This document shows, piece after piece, positions 18,518 to 25,530 of a stretch of 64,000 nucleotides of DNA; position 1 is the first letter of the stretch, and every line of letters begins with the position of its first letter. The position numbers and the translations under genes are program-made. Source of the stretch: Gemmobacter lutimaris (GTDB lineage Bacteria; Pseudomonadota; Alphaproteobacteria; Rhodobacterales; Rhodobacteraceae); the NCBI RefSeq assembly GCF_003570715.1, contig NZ_QXXQ01000002.1, positions 558,001 to 622,000 of the forward strand, given 5' to 3'. Below the pieces are notes generated by a model that made no database searches, was not told where the DNA came from, and saw nothing but the letters and a program-made list of their open reading frames with translations.

Positions 18518-19017
18518 TGCCGTTTCGGGGCGCCGCAGGTGCTCGCCTGACCGGCAAGCGGCAGCCGCACCTCGGTCAACAGATCTTCCTCGGCCACCTC
18601 GGACGGATCGTTCAGATAGACCTCATAAGCTACTCTCCCGGCGTGTTTCTCACCGGAGGCGGGATACCAGTCGTCGGCCAGCCAGCGATAGGCTTCGGGC
18701 AGGTTGGTGTAAGGGCCCTTCACCAGCACGACCGCATGACGGCCGGCGGGGTAGAGCACTTCGTCGAACGGGGGATGGATGGGGAAGCCCGGCGCCACCA
18801 CAAAGCCCGCATGGGCGCGGCAGGCTTCGGGCGCCGTGACGCGTGGATTGTCATAACCGATCATCGCGGCCGCCTGAACCATTGGCCAAAGCCCGCTGAC
18901 GCTGACCAGATCGGCGGCCTGACGGAACAGCGGCCCGACCTGATTGTAAGGGCCCTTGTAAGGCAGGGCAGCGATCCGGGTTTCGGGGATCGCGCGGATG
19001 TCCACGGTGAATGTCAT
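18502..19017 (-). CDS. GyrI-like/SbmC-like small-molecule-binding protein
   Basis: A 171-residue single-domain protein of the GyrI-like (AraC effector-binding) superfamily. Typical elements are the start [20 protein letters not shown], a mid-region [10 protein letters not shown], the [22 protein letters not shown] helix block (quoted here as one motif region, residues about 97-118) and the final [20 protein letters not shown]. No DNA-binding domain is fused. Relatives bind hydrophobic ligands or inhibit gyrase; some are cyclopropanoid cyclopropyl hydrolases. The exact role here is unknown. It is convergent with mcl1. Confidence 0.82.
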   Translation of the reverse strand: MTFTVDIRAIPETRIAALPYKGPYNQVGPLFRQAADLVSVSGLWPMVQAAAMIGYDNPRVTAPEACRAHAGFVVAPGFPIHPPFDEVLYPAGRHAVVLVKGPYTNLPEAYRWLADDWYPASGEKHAGRVAYEVYLNDPSEVAEEDLLTEVRLPLAGQASTCGAPKRQDPAM

Positions 19018-19133
19018 GCCTTCCTCCGTTCGGCGGCGGTTTGGCGCAGGGTTTCGGCTGCCCGAGCCTCAGTCAAGTTGCAATTCCTGCGCGTCGCCTG
19101 CATATAAGCCGCAATCGCAGTGCGGAGAGTGTC

Positions 19134-20093
19134 ATGACCTATCTCGAATTCGAGAAGCCCCTTGCGGAGATCGAAGGCAAGGCCGAGGAGCTGCGCGCCC
19201 TCGCCCGGCAGAACGAGAAGATGGATGTCGAGAAAGAGGCCGCCGCGCTTGACCGCAAGGCCGAGCAGCTTCTGAAAGACCTTTACAAGGATCTGACGCC
19301 CTGGCGCAAATGCCTGGTCGCACGTCATCCAGACCGCCCGCATTGCAGCGACTACATCGACGCGCTGTTCACCGAATACACACCGCTGGCCGGCGACCGG
19401 AACTTTGCGGATGACCATGCCATCATGGGTGGCCTCGCGCGGTTCAACGATGCGCCTGTCGTGGTGATCGGGCACGAAAAAGGCAACGATACCAAGTCGC
19501 GGATCGAGCATAATTTCGGCATGGCCCGCCCCGAAGGCTATCGCAAGGCGGTGCGGCTGATGGATATGGCCGACCGTTTCAACCTGCCTGTCATCACGCT
19601 GGTCGATACACCCGGCGCCTATCCGGGCAAGGGCGCGGAAGAACGTGGCCAGTCCGAGGCGATTGCCCGCTCGACCGAAAAATGCCTGCAAATCGGTGTG
19701 CCGCTGGTGTCTGTCATCATTGGTGAGGGCGGCTCGGGCGGGGCGGTGGCCTTTGCCACGGCTGACCGGATCGCCATGCTGGAACATGCCGTCTATTCGG
19801 TAATCTCGCCCGAGGGCTGCGCTTCGATCCTGTGGAAGGACGCCGAGAAAATGCGCGAGGCTGCCGAGGCGCTGCGCCTGACAGCGCAGGATCTGCAAAA
19901 GCTTGGCGTTATTGACCGCATCATCAAGGAACCGCTGGGTGGTGCACAGCGTGGCAAGAAAGAAGCCATCGACGCCGTCGGCAAGGCGGTCGAGATGATG
20001 TTGAAGGAACTTTCGGGCAAGTCGCGGACGGATCTGGTGCGCGACCGGCGCCAGAAATTCCTCAGGATGGGGTCGAAAGGCCTCGCGGCCTGA
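19134..20093 (+). CDS. accA: Acetyl-CoA carboxylase carboxyltransferase subunit alpha
   Basis: A 319-residue subunit that, with AccD, transfers CO2 from carboxybiotin to acetyl-CoA, forming malonyl-CoA for fatty acid synthesis. It starts [20 protein letters not shown] at 19134 with GGAGAG upstream. An N-terminal coiled helix is followed by the carboxyltransferase core with [20 protein letters not shown] and [17 protein letters not shown], which holds the acetyl-CoA carbonyl. The length is normal. It is a single gene; accD and accBC are not in the window. Confidence 0.97.
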   Translation: MTYLEFEKPLAEIEGKAEELRALARQNEKMDVEKEAAALDRKAEQLLKDLYKDLTPWRKCLVARHPDRPHCSDYIDALFTEYTPLAGDRNFADDHAIMGGLARFNDAPVVVIGHEKGNDTKSRIEHNFGMARPEGYRKAVRLMDMADRFNLPVITLVDTPGAYPGKGAEERGQSEAIARSTEKCLQIGVPLVSVIIGEGGSGGAVAFATADRIAMLEHAVYSVISPEGCASILWKDAEKMREAAEALRLTAQDLQKLGVIDRIIKEPLGGAQRGKKEAIDAVGKAVEMMLKELSGKSRTDLVRDRRQKFLRMGSKGLAA

Positions 20094-20199
20094 TCACATC
20101 CGCGTGGTTGCCGCAGGATGGCCGCATTTGCGACCGACTGCTGCCACGGCCATGATCCAGTCTTTTCGTCTAGGTGTATCGGACGGAAGGTAATGGTTC

Positions 20200-21252
20200 A
20201 TGGCCCCCAATCAGCTTATCCTGAACGGGAATTTTTCGGCTGGAAGCGCCAACTGGTCCGGCACGGACATCGAACTTAATCCCTATACATCCTACGGCGT
20301 GTCCGGCGGTTCAAACCCGTCGGCCGGAACCGTCACCGAAATGGATGGCCGGAGCGGGTATCGCACCGTGCTGCAACAGACCGTCACTGTCGCCCGCGAC
20401 GGTCAGACCGGCACCTTTAGCTTTGACACGGCCCTGCGCTCGGCGCTGACCGGCAATCCGTCTTCCGGCGCCTATACCGTGCAGATTGTCAATGCGACCA
20501 CCGGCACCCCGATCCTGTCCCAGACCATCTCGCCAACCTCGACCACATGGATCAACCAAAGCTACACCGTCACCTTCCCCAGTGCCGGGAACTACATCAT
20601 CCGCTTTACCGAGGCCGCCTCGGGGGCGGATGATAGCCTCGGGGCGGTGCTGGACAATGTGTCTCTGCTGGTCTGTTTCGTCGCGGGGAGCCTTATTCGC
20701 GCCGAGCACGGGCCACTCCGGGTCGAGGAGGTCCAGCCCGGCATGCGGCTCTGGACTGTCGATCACGGTTTGCAGACCGTTCGCTGGAGCGGCCGCCGCA
20801 GGATCAGCCTGGCGCAGCAACTCGCCGATCCCGCGTTGCGCCCGGTGGTCTTTGAACCTGGAAGCCTCGGCGCGGGGCAGCCTGCCCGCAGGGTCCGGGT
20901 TTCACAGCAGCATCGCATGTGTCTGCAAGACTGGCGCAGTCAGCTTTACTTTGGTGAAAGCGAGGTTCTTGTGCCAGCCAAGGCACTGGTTGATGGCGAT
21001 TGTATCCGGATTGATGCCCCGGAACTGGCCGTGACCTATGTGCACTTCCTGTTCGATCGTCACGAAATCGTCGAGGTGGATGGCTGTCTCACCGAAAGCT
21101 TTCTACCCACGGGCCTGTCACTGGGCGGGGTTGAACAGGCCGCACAGGACGAAATCTTGCGGTTCTTCCCGCAACTCCGCCATGGCACGTCTGCCATAGA
21201 CACGGCGCGTCCTGTTCTTTCAGCGCGCGAAGCGCTGGTGCTTGCCGCCTGA
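20200..21252 (+). CDS. Hint_2 domain protein with N-terminal lectin-like domain
   Basis: A 350-residue protein in two parts. Residues 1-155 look like an all-beta carbohydrate-binding-like domain (LILNGNFSAGSANWSG, then GTFSFDT, YTVQIVNATTG, NYIIRFTEA, DSLGAVLDNVSL), similar in pattern to DUF642/CBM-type jelly rolls. From C159 (CFVAGSLIRAEHGPLRVEEV) to about residue 305 it is a Hedgehog/intein (Hint_2) domain, widespread in Rhodobacterales. A cleaved signal peptide is absent, as in many relatives that are thought to be exported by type I systems. GGAAGG lies about 10 bases before the ATG. Whether it self-processes is unknown. Confidence 0.82.
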   Translation: MAPNQLILNGNFSAGSANWSGTDIELNPYTSYGVSGGSNPSAGTVTEMDGRSGYRTVLQQTVTVARDGQTGTFSFDTALRSALTGNPSSGAYTVQIVNATTGTPILSQTISPTSTTWINQSYTVTFPSAGNYIIRFTEAASGADDSLGAVLDNVSLLVCFVAGSLIRAEHGPLRVEEVQPGMRLWTVDHGLQTVRWSGRRRISLAQQLADPALRPVVFEPGSLGAGQPARRVRVSQQHRMCLQDWRSQLYFGESEVLVPAKALVDGDCIRIDAPELAVTYVHFLFDRHEIVEVDGCLTESFLPTGLSLGGVEQAAQDEILRFFPQLRHGTSAIDTARPVLSAREALVLAA

Positions 21253-21255
21253 CCG

Positions 21256-21861
21256 CTACCACATGGTGTTCGCGGCCCGGCCGGGCCATTCGGCATCATA
21301 GGCTGCGCCGTCGAACCGGCCTTCGGTGATTTCGCGCAGCATGTCGCCCACACTGGGCAGGCCCGCCGATTGATCGCCAGCAGTCCAGAGGCCCGCACGG
21401 ATCAGGGCACGCGCGCATTGCGAATAGACCTCGGAAATCCTGATGACGATGACTGTGCGCGGCACCTTGCCATCGCGGGAGAAGCTGGCGCACAGATCCG
21501 TTGCGGCACTCAATCGGGCGGTGCCATTCACGCGCAGTGCCGTGGTGCTGCCCGCCACAAGGAACAGAAGGCTGACCCGTCCGTCCCGCACGATATTGCG
21601 CAAAGAGTCGATCCGCTCATTTCCCTTCCAGTCGGGCAGCAGCAGCGTCCTGTCATCGGCGATGCGCACCACCGACCCCGCGTCGCCGCGCGGGCTGCCA
21701 TCGGTCCCTTCCGGTCCTACGGTGGTCAACACGCAGAACCGCGCCCGTTCGACATGCGCGCGGTAGGCGGGTGTCAGGCGGGGCGTGACCTTGATCCGCG
21801 CGGCCTCGCCCGGCGTGCCATAAAGCGCATGCAGCGCGTCTAGATCCTCAACCCATGTCAT
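21256..21861 (-). CDS. Pyridoxamine 5'-phosphate oxidase family protein
   Basis: A 201-residue FMN-binding split-barrel protein of the MSMEG_1061-like group. It starts MTWVEDLDALHALYG at 21861 with AAGAGG six bases upstream. The flavin-barrel core shows FCVLTTVGPEGTDGSPRGDA, LLLPDWKGNERIDSLRNI, VSLLFLVAGST and LRVNGTARL. It is not PdxH: the length and motifs differ, so a role in B6 synthesis should not be assumed; relatives reduce F420- or flavin-linked substrates or detoxify small molecules. The start overlaps the stop of the TfoX-domain gene by one base (TAATG). Confidence 0.85.
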   Translation of the reverse strand: MTWVEDLDALHALYGTPGEAARIKVTPRLTPAYRAHVERARFCVLTTVGPEGTDGSPRGDAGSVVRIADDRTLLLPDWKGNERIDSLRNIVRDGRVSLLFLVAGSTTALRVNGTARLSAATDLCASFSRDGKVPRTVIVIRISEVYSQCARALIRAGLWTAGDQSAGLPSVGDMLREITEGRFDGAAYDAEWPGRAANTMW

Positions 21862-22190
21862 TACGACCTCTTGCGCGGCTTTTTGGGTTTCGGCTCTGGC
21901 GTATCTGCCCACGCGGCCCGCAGGGCGCGCGCGCAAAGCTCGGGATCGTCCAATGCCTCGGAACCGATGATGTAATCCTTGCTGCCCGGATAGGCTGGAC
22001 CGCGTTCCGCCTCGGGCAGCACGGCCAGCGCGCCGGAGGTGGGCTTGATGAACAGCGTGTCGTCGCAGATAAAGGCCACAGTCCGTCCATCAAGATACAG
22101 TGCATATTCGCCGAACATCTTGCGGCTGGTCAGCGGCAGCACCGAAAGCGTATCGAGGATATGCTCGATGGTCGCGGCCTGCGTTGCCAT
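21861..22190 (-). CDS. TfoX N-terminal domain protein
   Basis: A 109-residue protein made only of the TfoX/Sxy N-terminal domain: ILDTLSVLPLTSRKMFGEYA, LYLDGRTVAFICDDTLFIK and the PYPGS-like PAYPGSKDYI. The last ten residues are basic (PEPKPKKPRKRS). Full-length TfoX proteins help switch on competence genes through CRP; single-domain versions are common in alphaproteobacteria with no proven role. Its start overlaps the plsC stop by one base and its stop overlaps the next gene's start, so it is translationally coupled on both sides. Confidence 0.88.
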   Translation of the reverse strand: MATQAATIEHILDTLSVLPLTSRKMFGEYALYLDGRTVAFICDDTLFIKPTSGALAVLPEAERGPAYPGSKDYIIGSEALDDPELCARALRAAWADTPEPKPKKPRKRS

Positions 22191-22927
22191 CACACGGCGC
22201 CCCGCGCCTCGGCCATCAGCGCGTTGGAGGAAGCTTCGACCTCGCGCTCCAGCCTTGTCATGAACTCGCCATTGCCAAGGCCGGGCGCGATTGCGGGCAG
22301 AAACTCCACCACGGCGGTGCCGGGTTTGCGCAAGACACCGCGCTTGGGCCAGAACAGGCCGACATTGGTGCCCACCGGCACGCAATCCTGACCCAACTGT
22401 GCATAAAGCAGCGCCGAACCCACCTTGTAAGGGGCCTTCACGCCCGGCGCGACGCGGGTGCCCTGCGGGTAGATGATCAACTGGCCCGGCAGGCTGGTGC
22501 CCGATTTCACATCGGCCATCATCTTGAGGATCGCAGCCCCGCGCTTGCCACGGTTCACCGGCACACATCCGATACGCAGCGCATACCAGCCCAGAACTGG
22601 TGCCCAGACCAGTTCGCGTTTCATGATGAACTTGCCACGCGGGACGGCGCCGAAGATCAGGATGATGTCCAGAAAGCTCTGATGTTTCGCGGCGATCAGT
22701 GCCTCTGCTTGCGGGACAGGGCCGCGCACCTCGGTTTTCAGCCCGGTCAGAAGCCGGAGGCTGAACCGCACCCAGAGGCAGAAACTACGGCAGGCGGTGT
22801 GGGCATAGCGGCGGTCGATCAGCGACGGGATCAGCAGGACAATGCCGATGACAAACATCGCCAGATACATCTGGATGCTGAAGATCAGTGACAACAGCCA
22901 TTGCAGGGGCAGGATGCGGCGCAGCAT
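22190..22927 (-). CDS. plsC: 1-acyl-sn-glycerol-3-phosphate acyltransferase
   Basis: A 245-residue membrane-bound enzyme that acylates lysophosphatidic acid at position 2 to give phosphatidic acid. There is a hydrophobic anchor at about 8-35, then motif I KHQSFLD (HxxxxD), motif II KFIMKRELVWAPVLGW with GCVPVNRGK, and motif III YPQGTR (FPEGTR variant), and VPVGTNVG as motif IV. The start abuts the ftsX stop with no gap. The order ftsE-ftsX-plsC is common in Rhodobacterales and places phospholipid synthesis with cell division transport genes. Confidence 0.93.
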   Translation of the reverse strand: MLRRILPLQWLLSLIFSIQMYLAMFVIGIVLLIPSLIDRRYAHTACRSFCLWVRFSLRLLTGLKTEVRGPVPQAEALIAAKHQSFLDIILIFGAVPRGKFIMKRELVWAPVLGWYALRIGCVPVNRGKRGAAILKMMADVKSGTSLPGQLIIYPQGTRVAPGVKAPYKVGSALLYAQLGQDCVPVGTNVGLFWPKRGVLRKPGTAVVEFLPAIAPGLGNGEFMTRLEREVEASSNALMAEARGAV

Positions 22928-23827
22928 TCAGGTCAGCTCCTTGAGGCGCGAGAAGGCGGCGAAGCGGGTGGCGGTGAAGGCGACGACAGCAGCCAGCAGG
23001 GGCAGGGCGGCGGGCAGCAGCCAGCCCCAGCCGGTAAAGCCGAGGCCGGTCAGAAAGCCGCCCGCCGTATCGGCCGAGGGCAGGACGGCGATGCCGATCA
23101 TCCCCAAAAGCGCGCCAACGGCCGATCCGGCCAGCGCCCGCAGGGTAAAGCGGCGCACGAAGGCGCGGGCGATATAGCTGTCACGCGCCCCCACCAGACG
23201 CAGCACGCGGATCACCTGCGCATTGGCGGCCAGTGCGGCATGGGCGGCCAGCGTGATCATGCCCGCCATGGTGCCCCCGATCAGCAGGATCGACACCAGA
23301 CCCAGCAGCCGCAGACGCCCGGCTGCCACTGCCAGCGGCCGACGCCAGCGGGTGTGATCGTCCAGCACCGCGCCCGGCGCTTCGGCCAGCAGGCGCTGAC
23401 GCAGGCCGTCGGCATCGTAGCCGGCGGAATCCTCGGTCAGTTCGACCAGCCGGGGCAGGGGCAGGCTGTCCACCGGCAGATCGGGGCCGAACCACGGTTC
23501 CAGCAGCTTGCGCTGTTCCTCGTCGCTCAGTGCGCGGGCGCTTTCTACGCCGGGCGTGGTGGCCAGAACATCCAGAACGGCGCGGGTCTGCATCTCGATC
23601 TGGTCGGCTGGGGCAGAGATTCGCACCGTCGCAGTGCGGGCAAGGGCATCGGACCAGCGGTCGGCCATACGCCCGGCCGCCATCGAAAGGGCCAGCGCGA
23701 AGACCGCGAGAAAGGTCATGGCGCCTGCCGTGAACGAGGTCAGCCATGCGGTGTGGCCAGACCGTGGCACCACCCGGTCAGATTGCCGGTCGCGGCGCAG
23801 AAGCTGGGGCAGGAAATCGCGTGCCAT
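22928..23827 (-). CDS. ftsX: Cell division protein FtsX
   Basis: A 299-residue inner-membrane partner of FtsE. There are four membrane segments: one at about 30-50, then three after a long periplasmic domain (about 50-165) that in other bacteria contacts cell-wall hydrolase activators. The ATG at 23827 overlaps the ftsE TGA by one base and is preferred over the GTG one codon upstream. The C-terminal half LLIGGTMAGMITLAAHAALA and VLRLVGARDSYIARAF carries the FtsX/MacB signature (LVGA). The sequence is less conserved than FtsE, as usual. Confidence 0.92.
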   Translation of the reverse strand: MARDFLPQLLRRDRQSDRVVPRSGHTAWLTSFTAGAMTFLAVFALALSMAAGRMADRWSDALARTATVRISAPADQIEMQTRAVLDVLATTPGVESARALSDEEQRKLLEPWFGPDLPVDSLPLPRLVELTEDSAGYDADGLRQRLLAEAPGAVLDDHTRWRRPLAVAAGRLRLLGLVSILLIGGTMAGMITLAAHAALAANAQVIRVLRLVGARDSYIARAFVRRFTLRALAGSAVGALLGMIGIAVLPSADTAGGFLTGLGFTGWGWLLPAALPLLAAVVAFTATRFAAFSRLKELT

Positions 23828-24510
23828 CACAGATCCGCCCCCGCCAGTTGCAGCCGTCGGTTGCTGATGCGCAGTACGCGCGCCGCGATCTGGGCCTTGG
23901 CCTGCCGGATCAGGTTCAGGTCATGGGTGGCCACCACGATGGTCTTGCCCATCCGGTTGAGCTCGACCAGCAGGGTCAGAAGGCGCAGCGACATTTCCCA
24001 GTCGAGGTTCCCGGTCGGTTCGTCCGCCAGAATGACTTCGGGATCGGTGATGATGGCGCGGGCCAGCGCGGCCCGCTGACGCTCGCCGCCCGACAGCGAG
24101 GGGGGCAGGGCATCGGCCAGATGTTTCAACCCGACCCAGGCCAGCAGATCGCCCAGATCGCCGCCGTCGATCTCGCGCTGTGACACGGTCAGCGGCAGGG
24201 TGACATTGGCAGCGAGTGGCAGATGATCGAGGAACTGGCAATCCTGATGCACCACCCCGACACGTCGGCGCATATGGGCGACATCATCACGGCCAAGGCT
24301 GCGGACCTCACGGTCGAACAGGCTCACATGACCTGCGGTTGGCAGCAGTTCGGCATAGCACAGCTTCAGGAAGGTCGATTTGCCGGCGCCCGACGGGCCC
24401 GTCAGAAAATGGAAAGACCCCGGCGCCAGCCGGAGCGTCATATCCGAGAGCAGTTCGCCCCCGCCGTAACTGTAGGCCACGTTCTCGAAGGAAATCACCG
24501 GATGCCCCAT
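23827..24510 (-). CDS. ftsE: Cell division ATP-binding protein FtsE
   Basis: A 227-residue ABC ATPase starting MGHPVISFENVAYSYGGGEL at 24510; the frame runs upstream to 24786 but that part is not ABC sequence. Walker A is GPSGAGKST (38-46), the Q-loop is in VVHQDCQFLDHLP, the signature is LSGGERQRAALARA, Walker B is ILADEPTGNLD, and the switch histidine is in VATHDLNL. With FtsX it couples ATP hydrolysis to septal peptidoglycan hydrolysis. No strong ribosome site is seen at this ATG. It is divergent from the zinc-ribbon gene. Confidence 0.95.
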   Translation of the reverse strand: MGHPVISFENVAYSYGGGELLSDMTLRLAPGSFHFLTGPSGAGKSTFLKLCYAELLPTAGHVSLFDREVRSLGRDDVAHMRRRVGVVHQDCQFLDHLPLAANVTLPLTVSQREIDGGDLGDLLAWVGLKHLADALPPSLSGGERQRAALARAIITDPEVILADEPTGNLDWEMSLRLLTLLVELNRMGKTIVVATHDLNLIRQAKAQIAARVLRISNRRLQLAGADL

Positions 24511-24669
24511 TGCCGCACGGCGCGCACATTCGCCCAGCGGCGCGGCGGATTCAACCACATGCGCGTTGCCTTGCGGAAAATCCTGTCTGACTTGGGGTTG
24601 GACAAGCAACATATCGTTGCTACAACGGAACCAGTAACACGCCGGGAAGGCGGGCGGGAGCGGGACAGG

Positions 24670-25521
24670 ATGCGGCTGATTTGCCCGAATTGTGATGCCC
24701 AGTACGAGGTCGCGGAAGATGCGATCCCGACCGAGGGCCGCGATGTGCAATGTTCGAATTGCGGTCATGCCTGGTTTCAGGAACATGCGTCCATCATCGA
24801 GGCGCGCGAAGAGGCCGAGGCTTTGAATGCGTCCGTTATGGTGCCGGAACCGGCCGTTGCGCCGGAGCCGGAACCCGAGCCGCCATCTGAACCCGAGCCT
24901 CAGGCACCCGAGCCCGAGCCCGAGGCCATTGTTGAGGCCGAACCCGATCCGGCCCCGGCGCCTGCCGTTGCCCCTGTGCGGCGCAGCGGGCTGGACGAAA
25001 GCCTGATGGCCGTGCTGCGCGAGGAGGCCGAGCGTGAAACGCAGGCCCGTGCCCGCGAGGAACCGCGTGCGCTGGAGGTGCAGGGCGACCTCGGGCTTGA
25101 GACAGTGGGCGCGGTGGCAACCCCCGCAGCCCGGCGCATTGCCCGGCTGAAGGGGATCGAGGACGAGCCGCAGGACGAAGCCGAAATCGAGGCCGTCACT
25201 GCCCGGTCGGGCAAGGGGCGTGATCTTCTGCCGGACATCGAGGAAATCAACTCCACCCTGCGTCCCTCCAGCGAACGTGACGGGGCAGGGGATTTACCCT
25301 CACCAGCCGCGCAGGCGCGCGGCAGCAGCTTCCGCACGGGCTTTGCGCTGATGCTCTTGATCGCTGTCGGTCTGGCTGCGGCTTATGTCCTTGCGCCGAA
25401 GGTGGGGCAGCAGATCCCCGCGCTTGCCGAACCCATGGCAGCGTATGTCGGGGCGGTGAATGCGGCGCGGCTATGGCTTGACGGGTTGATGCAAAGCGCC
25501 ATTGCGGCCTTGCAGGGCTGA
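24670..25521 (+). CDS. Zinc-ribbon (MJ0042-type) membrane protein
   Basis: A 283-residue protein starting MRLICPNCDAQYEV at 24670. Cysteines C5, C8, C28 and C31 form the MJ0042-type zinc ribbon (CPNC...CSNC). A long acidic, proline-rich linker (PEPEPEPPSEPEPQ repeats, about 58-95) follows, then a charged middle, one transmembrane helix near 223-241 (FALMLLIAVGLAAAYVLA) and a short periplasmic tail. Such proteins are conserved in Rhodobacterales next to ftsEX but have no known role; a redox-, metal- or nucleic-acid-responsive membrane sensor is possible. The linker is unusually rich in Glu and Pro, a low-complexity stretch. Confidence 0.78.
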   Translation: MRLICPNCDAQYEVAEDAIPTEGRDVQCSNCGHAWFQEHASIIEAREEAEALNASVMVPEPAVAPEPEPEPPSEPEPQAPEPEPEAIVEAEPDPAPAPAVAPVRRSGLDESLMAVLREEAERETQARAREEPRALEVQGDLGLETVGAVATPAARRIARLKGIEDEPQDEAEIEAVTARSGKGRDLLPDIEEINSTLRPSSERDGAGDLPSPAAQARGSSFRTGFALMLLIAVGLAAAYVLAPKVGQQIPALAEPMAAYVGAVNAARLWLDGLMQSAIAALQG

Positions 25522-25530
25522 GGCCCGGTC

